This document shows positions 16,580-25,096 of a DNA stretch of 64,000 nt, piece after piece. This DNA comes from Arenibacter amylolyticus. Lineage in GTDB: Bacteria; Bacteroidota; Bacteroidia; Flavobacteriales; Flavobacteriaceae. Each line of letters opens with the position of its first letter. Positions within the stretch are counted from its first letter, which is position 1. The notes beneath the pieces were generated by a model. That model made no database searches. It saw nothing but the letters and a program-made list of their open reading frames with translations, and was not told where the DNA came from. The stretch spans positions 1 through 64,000 of the forward strand of contig NZ_MTAZ01000016.1 in assembly GCF_002150785.1 (NCBI RefSeq), in the 5' to 3' direction. A program made the position numbers and the translations under genes.

Positions 16580-17476
16580 TCAGTTTTTATATTTAGAAAG
16601 TTTGTTTACCTCCGACCAAAATGAATTGGAAGAAGACTTCTCGTGCAGAATAAAGAAGGGAATTTTGGTATGATAGCTTATCTCATCCAATGCCGGCTTA
16701 AATAATATCTTTTGAAAGAAATTTAAATTTTTGGCTACCATGGCAATCATATCAATGCTTCTTTCCTCTGAAAAGGAGTCTACTGCCCCATCCAAATTAG
16801 AACCACCAAGGGAGAAAAAGCTATGTTCTACATCCTTAAAATAATCGTCTAAAAACTCCTTATTGGTCAACTGATCCTGACTTAAATCTTCTTTTCTTCT
16901 AGAATAATGTACTATGTGCAGGGCAGACTGGTTCAATTGCACAATGCCCAAAAGATTTTCCAATACGTTTATATCGTAGCCTAAATGGTAATCGGTTGGG
17001 AAAGCTATCCTCATTGGCTTTTGATATATCGCTTCTTCCGGAACTGCCAGCAGGGCACATTTCACCTTAGTGATTACGTTCCCCGTATTGGTTCCAAGCG
17101 CCGCGTGTTTTACTTCGCTAGCTCCCTTGCATCCCATTACGATAAGGTCTATTCCCCTGTTGTATACCTCGCGTTTTATGGCATCCACAAAATAATCGTG
17201 TACCGTATGCGACAGGAAGGTATGTTTGGTATTGGGAAGGATTTCTTGAATCCTTCCCACCCAATCCTTTAATTTTATGCGACTTTCCTCTAGAGCACCA
17301 TTTTGTGGACGGAATTCCGAAGGCTTAATGGCAGTCCCCATATTAGAATAGATGGGAACAGGATTAACATGCAGTAAATAAAACGTACACCTGTGTTTCT
17401 TAAACAGTTGCACACTATATTTTAAGGCATTAAAGCTGTTTTCGGAAAAATCCGTAGGTACTAAAATGTTCTTCAT
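16580..17476 (-). CDS. universal stress protein, tandem domains
   Basis: Two Usp domains in 298 residues. Domain 1 begins MKNILVPTDFSENSFNALKYS and carries IVMGCKGASEVKHAALGTNT; domain 2 begins near residue 140 (RIAFPTDY). Start chosen at the ATG at 17474-17476, because it matches the family N-terminus; the open frame extends 21 codons upstream across the promoter. A TGAY-N4-RTCA palindrome (17533-17546) and a TACTTTTA box (17503-17510) lie upstream with class II activator spacing. Confidence 0.92.
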   Translation of the reverse strand: MKNILVPTDFSENSFNALKYSVQLFKKHRCTFYLLHVNPVPIYSNMGTAIKPSEFRPQNGALEESRIKLKDWVGRIQEILPNTKHTFLSHTVHDYFVDAIKREVYNRGIDLIVMGCKGASEVKHAALGTNTGNVITKVKCALLAVPEEAIYQKPMRIAFPTDYHLGYDINVLENLLGIVQLNQSALHIVHYSRRKEDLSQDQLTNKEFLDDYFKDVEHSFFSLGGSNLDGAVDSFSEERSIDMIAMVAKNLNFFQKILFKPALDEISYHTKIPFFILHEKSSSNSFWSEVNKLSKYKN

Positions 17477-17502
17477 TGCTAATTGGGTTTGCTTATACTC
17501 GA

Positions 17503-17546
17503 TAAAAGTAAGTCGCGAAACCCTAAACCTAAATGACAAAGGTCAT
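17503..17546 (-). promoter_or_regulatory. Crp/Fnr-type site and -7 box for Usp gene
   Basis: The site ATGACAAAGGTCAT (17533-17546) is a perfect 5-4-5 palindrome. On the minus strand the -7-like box TACTTTTA (Bacteroidota consensus TAnnTTTG) occupies 17510-17503. The distance from site centre to box edge is 29.5 bp, which would put the site near -41.5, the position of a class II activator. Identical geometry is seen at two other promoters in this island. Confidence 0.7.
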
Positions 17547-17642
17547 GTAGTAGCTTTATTCCAAATAGAGCAGGCCTTTAGCGTTAAAAATAATTTTACC
17601 CTCAAAATTCAAATGCGTTTAGTACCCACTTGAATAATAAGG

Positions 17643-18695
17643 CTAGGTAACCTTTGCAAGACCTTCTTTGTCTAAAATCTGAATTTTACGATCCTCTATG
17701 CGGATCAATCCCTCTTTTTTTAAGCTAGACAAGGTCCTTATCAGGGTCTCTGTTGCCATTCCAGCGACACTGGCTAGGTCGCTTCGAAGAATATGCAATC
17801 TGCCCTGTGAATCTTTTTCTAGTTTCTCTGCAAATTTTAATATGGTGGTTGCTGTTTTCCTTCTAACCGACCCATATGCCATCTCTAGCAATTGCTCTTT
17901 GGCGTCCGTTAGATTCTCCGATAGCAAGGTCATAAGCTCCATGGCTAATTGAGGGTTTTCTTGGAGCAATTTCACAAATTCGTCCTGCGGCAACCCTATC
18001 AAGTCCACTTCTTCCATAGCTGTTGCAGCTTCTTGGTAAGGGAGATTTTTAGTAAAACAGCTAAAACCAAAGAAATCCTCCGCCTTATAAATTCCCGTAA
18101 TCAACTCCTTGCCCCACTCATCCAATTTATGGGTCTTCACTACCCCCTTATTTACCAAATAAATAAAATTGGAGTTGCTACCCTCGGTATACACCTCTTC
18201 TCCCACGGAAAATTGGAAGGGTCGCCCTTCTTCTACCAGATGGTTTTTGAGATGTTCCATGGTTTGCATTCCTAAGCCAATATTGGAGGATCTGGGATTA
18301 ACCGTATCCCTATGCTCGGCTAAAATATTCATCCTAGCCAGTCGGCTGTTAATAGCTCCTACCAGCTCTGCCTCGGTAAAGGGCTTCGTAATATAATCAT
18401 CGGCCCCCAGATCCATACCCTTGCGTATGTCTTTCCGTTCTGTCTTTGCAGATAGAAAAATAAAGGGGATTTGTTTAGTTTGCTCTTCTTGAGACAAGGC
18501 CTGCAAGGCTCCATAGCCATCCAGCTCCGGCATCATAATATCGCAAATGATAATATCTGGCAAGTGCTCTTTTGCAAGTTGCACCCCCTTGTTTCCATTG
18601 GAAGCTGTAACTACCTGGAATTCGGACAATTCCAAAAGTTCGGCGGTATTTTCCCGCAATACCGGATCGTCCTCTATAAGCAACACACGTTTCAT
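17643..18695 (-). CDS. response regulator fused to a Crp/Fnr-type DNA-binding protein
   Basis: A 350-residue transcription factor with three parts. Residues 1-125 are a receiver domain with D9/D10, the phospho-acceptor D52 in CDIMMP, S82 and K104 in TKPF. Residues ~150-265 are a cNMP-binding-type beta-roll. Residues ~270-345 are a Crp-type winged helix, with a recognition helix TETLIRTLSSL; E316 and R320 stand five apart like E181 and R185 of Crp, which read TGA/TCA half-sites. It is encoded 26 bp after the PAS kinase gene in the same operon. In Rhizobia FixJ and FixK carry these parts on two proteins. Probably binds the TGAY-N4-RTCA sites in this island. Confidence 0.92.
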   Translation of the reverse strand: MKRVLLIEDDPVLRENTAELLELSEFQVVTASNGNKGVQLAKEHLPDIIICDIMMPELDGYGALQALSQEEQTKQIPFIFLSAKTERKDIRKGMDLGADDYITKPFTEAELVGAINSRLARMNILAEHRDTVNPRSSNIGLGMQTMEHLKNHLVEEGRPFQFSVGEEVYTEGSNSNFIYLVNKGVVKTHKLDEWGKELITGIYKAEDFFGFSCFTKNLPYQEAATAMEEVDLIGLPQDEFVKLLQENPQLAMELMTLLSENLTDAKEQLLEMAYGSVRRKTATTILKFAEKLEKDSQGRLHILRSDLASVAGMATETLIRTLSSLKKEGLIRIEDRKIQILDKEGLAKVT

Positions 18696-18720
18696 TAACA
18701 GTAAATTTAATATTTATCTT

Positions 18721-19953
18721 TTAATTTAAGGAATTCTTAAGAGGAAATTCAACCGAGAACTCCGATCCTTCCCCCAACTTACTTTTAAAATAAATGTCTC
18801 CCCCTATATTCTCCACATGCTTCTTTACTATATTCAGGCCAATTCCCGAACCTTGTATAAGCAGTGCATTTTCGGCTCTAAAGTATCTGGTAAAAATATA
18901 CTTCAAAGCCTTTTCAGGAATCCCTATTCCCTGGTCAATAATATGAAAAATAATTTTTGTGGGTTGTAAATCCACCTTTATAGCTATTTCTGTATCCTCC
19001 GAGGAATATTTAATGGCATTGTGCAGTAAATTGGTAAGCACCAAAGTAATAATACGCTCTTCCTGATAGATTTCTATTTCATCAATATTTTCAGGGTATT
19101 TTATATTCTGTCCGTCCTTTAAGAGCATATTGGCATTATATACCACTTCATTTATGACTTTACTTAGGGAAAACTCTGTGAATTTATACACTTCTTTCCC
19201 CTTTTCCAATCGTTCTAATGATAGAAAGTCATTTAATATCCCGGTAAGATGATGGACTCCTCCAATAATAGTGCGGAGGTGTTTTTCCCTTTTATCTTGC
19301 TGATCTTCCTTGGTGTATTTCCCCACTAATGTGGCCGAGGTGAGTATGCCGCTCAAGGGTGTTTTAAACTCATGGGAGACTAGGGACAAGAATTCGGATT
19401 TTAGGTCATTAAGCTCTCGTTCCTTTTGGAGGGCACTTTTAATTTTAGATTCCGCAGCTTCCCGCAGCTTTATTTCTTGAGTGAGTTTGGCTACGGTTTC
19501 TTCCAATTCATTGGTACGCGTCTTTATCTTCTGCTTTAATTGGTCATTTAGGTCCTTTATCTTTTTTTCCTGCTCCTTTTTTTCGGTAACATCAATAATA
19601 AGGGCCATTACATAGGACTCCCCAGATAAGTTAAACGGATTTAGCCCCACCTCAATAGGAAATTGCAATCCATCCTTACGCTTCCCGTAAAGTGTTCTAC
19701 CATGGGCCATTCTCCTTTGATCGCGGGTTTTACTAAACTCGTCCACATAGGTATCATGCGCTTTATGAAGGTTGTCCGGAATCAACATGTTTAAATTCTG
19801 ATCCCTTATCTCATTCTCCTTATAGCCAAACATTTCGTTGGTTCGGTGATTGGTGGCTACAATTATACGTTCTTGGTTCACCACCAAAATCCCCTCGGAT
19901 ACCGCTTCGGAAAGCAGTTGAAAAATATCCTTATTCTTCTCAAATACGCGCAT
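18721..19953 (-). CDS. PAS-domain histidine kinase (FixL-like candidate)
   Basis: A 410-residue soluble kinase with no membrane segment. It has a PAS domain (residues ~8-125), a coiled coil (125-180), a HisKA domain with the phospho-acceptor H194 in SHEFKTPL, and a HATPase_c domain (NAIKYS N box, DQGIGIP G1, GSGIGL G2). In the PAS domain H66 (HDTYV) and R86 (HGRTLYGKRKDG) are 20 residues apart, as are the haem ligand and oxygen-sensing arginine of FixL; the same pattern also occurs in many PAS domains not shown to bind haem. Forms an operon with the REC-Crp regulator, its likely partner. Confidence 0.92.
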   Translation of the reverse strand: MRVFEKNKDIFQLLSEAVSEGILVVNQERIIVATNHRTNEMFGYKENEIRDQNLNMLIPDNLHKAHDTYVDEFSKTRDQRRMAHGRTLYGKRKDGLQFPIEVGLNPFNLSGESYVMALIIDVTEKKEQEKKIKDLNDQLKQKIKTRTNELEETVAKLTQEIKLREAAESKIKSALQKERELNDLKSEFLSLVSHEFKTPLSGILTSATLVGKYTKEDQQDKREKHLRTIIGGVHHLTGILNDFLSLERLEKGKEVYKFTEFSLSKVINEVVYNANMLLKDGQNIKYPENIDEIEIYQEERIITLVLTNLLHNAIKYSSEDTEIAIKVDLQPTKIIFHIIDQGIGIPEKALKYIFTRYFRAENALLIQGSGIGLNIVKKHVENIGGDIYFKSKLGEGSEFSVEFPLKNSLN

Positions 19954-20100
19954 TGTATAAAATTACATTAATTTATGTTGTAAGATCAGTCTTAGACCAT
20001 GATAAGCAATCTCTTTCCTGTGAAGCTTTTACGCCCACTTCACTCCCATGTTTCCCAAAACACTAAATATAGCAACCTAATTGATGGCTCCCAAACTAAA

Positions 20101-20114
20101 ATGACACAGACCAT
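20101..20114. promoter_or_regulatory. weak Crp/Fnr-type site
   Basis: ATGACACAGACCAT differs from the TGAY-N4-RTCA pattern by one base in the right arm. It lies between the divergent kinase operon and the TerB-like gene. No -7 box has the 29.5 bp spacing seen at the other sites, so regulation from here is doubtful. Confidence 0.3.
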
Positions 20115-20203
20115 CAAAAATCATTTTTGTATTTTTAAGGGAAGCCGAATTCAGTCAACAATCACTCACTAGGCATTACACGAATTTAATCTAAAACAGC
20201 ACT

Positions 20204-20590
20204 ATGTTACCCACAGAACAACCAAAGGAATTCTATGAAAATTTGGGGAAATTATTTTATGCCCTTGCCAAGGCCGATAAAAATATAGTGCCACAGGAAG
20301 TGGCATCGCTCCAAAACAGTATTCGTAATTATTGGGTTTCCTTGGACGATGGAAATGCAGCTAGTAAGCTTATCCAAGAAAAATTTGAACTACTACAACA
20401 ACAAGAAAAAAAAGCGAAGGATTGTTTTGATGAATTTGAGGCTTTTTACTTGAAGAATCCCCCCTTATTTAGTCCTGAAATAAAAAATCGGATATGGAAA
20501 ACAGCAGATGATATAGCTGCTTCCTTTGCGCATAAGAATAAGTCTGAAGTGATTTTATTAAATAAGTTGAAGCTTTTGCTCTCTTCATAG
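20204..20590 (+). CDS. TerB-like small protein
   Basis: A 128-residue all-helical cytosolic protein. The segment LGKLFYALAKADKNIVPQEVASLQN resembles the metal-associated first helices of TerB/DjlA-type tellurite-resistance domains (helix, acidic DxxxxxxE loop, helix); the rest is helical with no enzyme motif. Function unknown; TerB domains are thought to sense or bind metals or membranes in stress responses. It is a single gene, divergent from the kinase operon, followed by its own terminator. Confidence 0.65.
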   Translation: MLPTEQPKEFYENLGKLFYALAKADKNIVPQEVASLQNSIRNYWVSLDDGNAASKLIQEKFELLQQQEKKAKDCFDEFEAFYLKNPPLFSPEIKNRIWKTADDIAASFAHKNKSEVILLNKLKLLLSS

Positions 20591-20653
20591 CAGGTACGCA
20601 TTTCCTGCTTACTGAACGTACTCACTAATCGAAAAGAAAATGACCCGCTACCT

Positions 20654-20696
20654 AAAAAGCGGGGCCCTTGCTAAGCACTGGCACCGCTTTTTTGTT
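20654..20696 (+). terminator. rho-independent terminator after the TerB-like gene
   Basis: AAAAAGCGG (20654-20662) pairs with CCGCTTTTT (20684-20692), followed by T-rich DNA. Confidence 0.75.
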
Positions 20697-20751
20697 TCAT
20701 TTTATTTACCGGGGAGACAAGAGGCTCCCCTCTCCAACTGGGAAGTATTTG

Positions 20752-21630
20752 TTACACCTTACTGGCAGTATGCTGCTGTTGGGCAAATAGATTTACCTCA
20801 TTATAACTCATCAGGGGAATGGTGATGTGCGATTCCATTTTTTTCACCAGACTTTTATGGAAAATTCGCTGGAAAAAACCGGTTTCCTTTCGTTCTAACA
20901 ACACCAGTATGTCGGCATTAATTTCCTTTGCTACTTTCTTAAGCTTATCCTCTATGTCTTCGGAGAAGATTAGTTGTAATCCAATATTTTCATAATCTAC
21001 CTGTTGCTCCAACATTTCCTTAAACCACTCCAATTGCTGCTCTCCTGCATATTCCTTTTCCGTGGAAATATGTATGATTTCTATTCTCGCTTTGAGCAAC
21101 TGTGCCATTTGAGCCAAATCTTTGAGCGCTAAAATATCTGCTTCCTCAAAAGCCGTAGCATATAAAATTGTTTTTACCGTAGCCTTATCCTTGGTATTGG
21201 GTACAATTAAAAGGGGACAGGTTACCCGGTCTTGAAGTGCCTTGCCAATATCTCCAACAAATAAACCGCGATCTGAATGCTTTTCCTTTCTTCCAATTAC
21301 TAGTAAGTCTGCCTTATGCTCCTTGGAAGTCTCCAAAATGGTATGGGATATGGAATCTCCTTCTACCACCTCCAAACTTATATTCTTTGTAATAAAATTG
21401 GCCCCCAAATGTTGTTTGCAATACGCTTCAAGGATTTCTTTCTGCTCCTCAATCAAATGATACACAATTTGCTGTATTGGTCGGCTTACACCTACCCGTA
21501 AGGGTTTCATTCTATGCACGTATAAGACCACCAACTTGGCCCCCAACTCTACACTAAGGTCATAGACGTATTTTAGGACCGGAACCTCACGCTCGGACCT
21601 ATCAGTAGCATAAAATATAGTATCTATCAT
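20752..21630 (-). CDS. universal stress protein, tandem domains
   Basis: A 292-residue protein with two Usp domains: domain 1 starts MIDTIFYATDRSEREVPVLKYV, domain 2 near residue 145 (KTILYATAF). The usual GxxG-x9-G(S/T) nucleotide motif is modified in domain 1 to GRKEKHSDRGLFVGD and absent from domain 2, so ATP binding is doubtful. A TGAY-N4-RTCA site and a TATATTTA box precede it with class II spacing. It converges on the terminator of the TerB-like gene. Confidence 0.9.
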   Translation of the reverse strand: MIDTIFYATDRSEREVPVLKYVYDLSVELGAKLVVLYVHRMKPLRVGVSRPIQQIVYHLIEEQKEILEAYCKQHLGANFITKNISLEVVEGDSISHTILETSKEHKADLLVIGRKEKHSDRGLFVGDIGKALQDRVTCPLLIVPNTKDKATVKTILYATAFEEADILALKDLAQMAQLLKARIEIIHISTEKEYAGEQQLEWFKEMLEQQVDYENIGLQLIFSEDIEDKLKKVAKEINADILVLLERKETGFFQRIFHKSLVKKMESHITIPLMSYNEVNLFAQQQHTASKV

Positions 21631-21649
21631 AATAATATTTTTTATATCT

Positions 21650-21695
21650 TAAATATAGCGGATTTAATATCGAAAAACAATGATTTTGGTCATTG
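21650..21695 (-). promoter_or_regulatory. Crp/Fnr-type site and -7 box for Usp gene
   Basis: CAATGATTTTGGTCATTG (21678-21695) has perfect six-base arms; its 14 bp core ATGATTTTGGTCAT (21680-21693) fits TGAY-N4-RTCA. The minus-strand box TATATTTA spans 21657-21650. Core centre to box edge is 29.5 bp, exactly as at 17503-17546. A divergent gene starts at 21791. Confidence 0.7.
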
Positions 21696-21790
21696 ATGGG
21701 TAGCCCCAGAATTCTTTTGACATAAAGAAGACATTTTTTATTAGTAAGAGAACCCGGCATTAGCTGCACTAAATTGGTTAGATTTATCCT

Positions 21791-22054
21791 ATGAAAGCGA
21801 TGGCACAACTTAAAAGTCCTTTATCAACAACAGAAGGCAATCTAATTAGAGATATCCTTAGACCTCTCTTTGATATCCAAATCTTAGATCTAGATCTTAG
21901 AAGTGGGCTATTACTAATCACCTATAATGGCAATATGGATCTGATGATGGTAGAGGAAAAATTAATGCAACTAGGACTTCCTATTCAATCCTATGCCTTC
22001 CCTAACCGCACACCCCTACACCCAGGCGGGACGGATACGGGTGGCTTGGCTTAA
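21791..22054 (+). CDS. small hypothetical protein
   Basis: An 87-residue protein without signal or membrane segment. The central part (IQILDLDLRSGLLLITYNGNMDLMMVEEKLMQLGLPIQSY) alternates strand-strand-helix-strand, which recalls a small ferredoxin-like or heavy-metal-associated fold, but no metal-binding CxxC is present and no family was recognised. It is divergent from a Usp gene across the 21678-21695 site and faces another Usp gene. An alternative ATG lies three codons in (21800). Confidence 0.6.
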   Translation: MKAMAQLKSPLSTTEGNLIRDILRPLFDIQILDLDLRSGLLLITYNGNMDLMMVEEKLMQLGLPIQSYAFPNRTPLHPGGTDTGGLA

Positions 22055-22118
22055 GGGAATTTTACTTTAAAGGTAGTTTCCCGTAAAGTTTTACACCAAT
22101 GCATTCCTATTTGCTACC

Positions 22119-22964
22119 CTATCTCTTGGTTAACACCATTAGCGGCAAGGAGGTGTGAAACGCCATCTTTTTAACTACTGCCTCCCTCGTGAGCTTCTCA
22201 AAAAAACTATGGTCGTATTGGATTAAAGCAATCATATCGGCATTGCTTTCCGTAGCAAAATCGGTAATAGCTTTGGCTACTCCCTCTTCAAATTGAACCT
22301 TATGAAAACCATGGACAATATCCTTAAAATATTCTTCCAACCGTAGCTTATTAGACTCCTGAAAGTCGTTGAGTTTAAATTCTGTACCTACCTGAAAAAT
22401 ATATGTTTCCGCCCTCCATAATCTCACCAACTCTAACATTGGATTCAATTCTGAAGACTCAAAGTACTTGAGAAAATTAGTGGGGAGAACGAGTCGCTTC
22501 AGGCTTTGAAAATTAACCTCTTTAGGCACCACTATAATTGGCCTACTCCTAATGGTTTTTAAGACCCTTACCGTATTACTCCCCATAAAAACCTCCTTGG
22601 CTCCTGTAGCTCCTGTAGTACCCATCACTATACAATCTATATGGTGGGTTATCATGGTATTCTTTATGGCAATCAACAGATTATCAGAAATGGAAAGTTT
22701 TTCGAAAGTGTGATTTTGGTTCTTGTGATTTTGCCGTAAATAGTCTAGAATTTTATCCAATTCTTTGTGCGATTGAATTGCCATGGAGTCATAAATCACC
22801 CCCAATCGCTGTTCGTCCTTTGCCCCTAACACATTGGCGATATTTGGCTCGTAGGCGTTTAGTACAATAAAATGGGAAACCATATCGGCATATAGCTTTA
22901 GTGCCGTAAACATTGCATTCCAGGCACTATCTGAAAAATCGGTGGGTAAAAGAATTATCTTCAT
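22119..22964 (-). CDS. universal stress protein, tandem domains
   Basis: A 281-residue protein with two Usp domains. Domain 1 begins MKIILLPTDFSDSAWNAMFTAL and carries IVMGTTGATGAKEVFMGSNT, a complete nucleotide-binding motif; domain 2 starts near residue 145 (RLVLPTNFLKYF). It is the fourth tandem-domain Usp of the island. Its start is divergent from deoC, with a TGAY-N4-RTCA site in the 280 bp between them. Confidence 0.92.
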   Translation of the reverse strand: MKIILLPTDFSDSAWNAMFTALKLYADMVSHFIVLNAYEPNIANVLGAKDEQRLGVIYDSMAIQSHKELDKILDYLRQNHKNQNHTFEKLSISDNLLIAIKNTMITHHIDCIVMGTTGATGAKEVFMGSNTVRVLKTIRSRPIIVVPKEVNFQSLKRLVLPTNFLKYFESSELNPMLELVRLWRAETYIFQVGTEFKLNDFQESNKLRLEEYFKDIVHGFHKVQFEEGVAKAITDFATESNADMIALIQYDHSFFEKLTREAVVKKMAFHTSLPLMVLTKR

Positions 22965-23134
22965 CCTTATTGTTTATTATTGCTTAAACTCCCTATCTTT
23001 AAAATCGATACCACGGGGTGTTGCCTAAATCTTATCCTAAGTCACCTCCAAGGTTGTTAGATTACGGTAGTTGGGGTGGGGATTACAACCTCCGCAGCAT
23101 CCCATCAAAATAGCGTATCCGAACCTGAAAAAAT

Positions 23135-23148
23135 ATGATATTGATCAG
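23135..23148. promoter_or_regulatory. Crp/Fnr-type site between Usp gene and deoC
   Basis: ATGATATTGATCAG fits TGAT-N4-ATCA. Toward deoC the TA of a poor -7 box (TAGTCTTA, 23171-23178) sits at exactly 29.5 bp from the centre; toward the Usp gene a TATTTTG-like box (23112-23106) sits at the same distance but one base short. Either or both genes may be controlled from here. Confidence 0.55.
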
Positions 23149-23245
23149 TCCTAAAATTTAAATACATGGCTAGTCTTATTTATCTAAAAAATATCTGGGC
23201 GCACTTCTTTTGGCCCCCAATAAGCCATCACAACAACCAACCTAT

Positions 23246-23905
23246 ATGCAGCTACAAAACTATATTGACCATAGCCTTTTAAAGGCAACTGCTACCGAAG
23301 CAGACATTCTTAGGTTATGCGAGGAAGCATTGAAATATCAATTTATTGCTGTTTGCGTAAACGGGTCCCACCTACCTTTGGTAAAGGCTAGGTTAAAGAA
23401 TTCTTCTATTAAAATAGCCACCGTATTGGGATTTCCCTTAGGCGCCATGACCACTAAAGCCAAGGTTATGGAAGCAAGGGATTATATGGACCAAGGTGCC
23501 GATGAGATAGATATGGTAATCAATATTGGGTGGTTAAAATCTGGAAAACACCAGGCGGTGATGAACGACATTTCCCAAGTAAAATCCGAGATAGGGACTA
23601 AGGTTCTCAAGGTGATATTGGAAACCTGTTACTTAACGGACGAGGAAAAGGAAATTGCGTGCAAGTTGGCCATGGAAGCCAAAGCCAACTTTGTAAAGAC
23701 CTCCACTGGTTTTGGTACTGCAGGAGCAACCTTCAAAGATGTGAGACTAATGAAGCAAGTAGTTGGGAACAATGTGCAAATAAAAGCTTCTGGAGGCATT
23801 AAAGACGCTGACACTGCCCTACAATATATAGCATTGGGTGCTAGCAGAATTGGGACCTCCTCTGGCATTGAGATGATGAAGGCACTAATAAATAAAAAAC
23901 CATGA
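23246..23905 (+). CDS. deoC: deoxyribose-phosphate aldolase
   Basis: A 219-residue DeoC: class I aldolase that splits 2-deoxyribose 5-phosphate into glyceraldehyde 3-phosphate and acetaldehyde through a lysine Schiff base. The TIM-barrel motifs are visible: IDHSLLK at the N-terminus, VCVNGSH, GFPLGAM, EIDMVINIG, KVILETCYL, and the Schiff-base lysine in FVKTSTGF, then IKASGGI. Start chosen at ATG 23246 (MQLQNYIDHS), the family start; a TTG start at 23210 would add twelve residues. It overlaps deoD by 4 bases (ATGA), so the pair is translationally coupled. Confidence 0.93.
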   Translation: MQLQNYIDHSLLKATATEADILRLCEEALKYQFIAVCVNGSHLPLVKARLKNSSIKIATVLGFPLGAMTTKAKVMEARDYMDQGADEIDMVINIGWLKSGKHQAVMNDISQVKSEIGTKVLKVILETCYLTDEEKEIACKLAMEAKANFVKTSTGFGTAGATFKDVRLMKQVVGNNVQIKASGGIKDADTALQYIALGASRIGTSSGIEMMKALINKKP

Positions 23906-24600
23906 GTTTACACATAGAGGCGAACCAAGGGGATATAGCAGACACCGTACTATTACCAGGAGATCCGTTGCGTGCCGAATGGATTGCCCAAACCTTTTTA
24001 AAAAATCCTTTTTGTTACAATAAGGTGAGGGGAATGTGGGGATATACGGGCACCTACCAAGGGAAACGGGTTTCGGTACAGGGCAGTGGTATGGGAGTTC
24101 CTTCTGCGATGATCTATTACCACGAATTAATTCACAACTACGGTGCCAAAAATTTAATTAGGGTTGGCACTGCCGGAGCAATACAGAAAAACCTACAATT
24201 GGGAGATATCGTCCTAGCCATGGCGGCATCCACAAATTCGGGTATTAACAATAAAGTTTTTGCAAATGCCCATTATGCGCCCACAGCCAATTTTGAATTG
24301 CTGCTAAAAGCGACCCAATACGCCAGCGAATTAAAATTCCCCATACAAGTGGGAAACATACTTACCTCCGATATTTTTTATAGTGACGATATAGAGGAGT
24401 ACAAACCGTGGGAAAAACATGGGGTTCTTTGTGTAGAAATGGAGGCGGCAGGGCTATACACCATTGCTGCAAAGCATGGCGTGAATGCTTTGGCCATACT
24501 TACCATCTCCGACTCGTTAATCACGGGAGAAAAATCTACTGCTGAGGAACGCCAATCCACCTTTGCAAATATGGTAGAGATAGCCCTCAACATTACCTAA
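23902..24600 (+). CDS. deoD: purine nucleoside phosphorylase, DeoD type
   Basis: A 232-residue cytosolic DeoD-type phosphorylase that cleaves purine (deoxy)nucleosides to the base and (deoxy)ribose 1-phosphate. Visible motifs are LLPGDPLRAEWIA near the N-terminus, QGSGMGVPSAMIYYHEL (phosphate and sugar binding), RVGTAGAI, the base-contacting EMEAAGLY and the late SDSLITGE loop. Length fits the family. It is coupled to deoC, so the operon degrades deoxynucleosides to triose phosphate and acetaldehyde, useful in nucleic-acid scavenging. Located in the stress island downstream of a putative Crp/Fnr site. Confidence 0.94.
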   Translation: MSLHIEANQGDIADTVLLPGDPLRAEWIAQTFLKNPFCYNKVRGMWGYTGTYQGKRVSVQGSGMGVPSAMIYYHELIHNYGAKNLIRVGTAGAIQKNLQLGDIVLAMAASTNSGINNKVFANAHYAPTANFELLLKATQYASELKFPIQVGNILTSDIFYSDDIEEYKPWEKHGVLCVEMEAAGLYTIAAKHGVNALAILTISDSLITGEKSTAEERQSTFANMVEIALNIT

Positions 24601-24604
24601 AAAG

Positions 24605-25000
24605 TTATGGCTTAATATTCTTGATGACCCGTTTCAATTTTTCCGAAACTTCATCGGCAATTTCCACCAGATCCAAGTTAATTACCGCCTGCATGGAAGC
24701 CGTAGGATTTACAGCAGAAACTTCTATAAATCCGGCATTCCTTTCTTGGACAATCACATTACAGGGAAGCATGGTCCCTATTTTATCTTCAGCCTGTAGG
24801 GCCTTGTACGCAAAGGGCGCATTACAGGCCCCCAGAATTTTATAGTTATAAAAATCTACCTCTATTTTTTTCTTTAAAGTGGCTTTTAAATCAATTTCAG
24901 AGAGGACGCCAAAGCCTTCCTCCATTAATGCCTCCTTGGTTTTCTCCACAGCTTGATCAAAACTTATATTGGAGAGTGTTTTACTAAAGTAATATTCCAT
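24605..25000 (-). CDS. DUF302 protein
   Basis: A 131-residue cytosolic protein of the DUF302 family, with the typical N-terminus YYFSKTL, then FDQAVEKTKEALMEEGFGVLSEID, YKILGACNAPFAYKALQ and LLPCNV-like end. Function unknown; the fold is alpha/beta and the conserved cysteines (CN and LPCN) are in place. It converges on deoD with 4 bases between stops, and shares strand with the FMN-protein gene upstream, which may form a short operon with it. Confidence 0.9.
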   Translation of the reverse strand: MEYYFSKTLSNISFDQAVEKTKEALMEEGFGVLSEIDLKATLKKKIEVDFYNYKILGACNAPFAYKALQAEDKIGTMLPCNVIVQERNAGFIEVSAVNPTASMQAVINLDLVEIADEVSEKLKRVIKNIKP

Positions 25001-25062
25001 GATCTAAAATTTATAAAATTGGTGCTAAAGCAAGATAATCGATGAAGTTGAACTATTTTTAT

Positions 25063-25078
25063 ATGGGTCCTTACCCAT
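25063..25078. repeat. perfect 6 bp inverted repeat between DUF302 and FMN-protein genes
   Basis: ATGGGT-cctt-ACCCAT. No T-run follows, so it is either a weak processing hairpin or an operator for the DUF302 gene. It does not fit the TGAY-N4-RTCA pattern. Confidence 0.4.
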
Positions 25079-25096
25079 CATAGTTTCCTCATTTTT

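Noticed and set aside
25063-25078. ATGGGT-cctt-ACCCAT as a member of the TGAY-N4-RTCA set
   Set aside because: The half-site is different and lacks a -7 box at the common distance.
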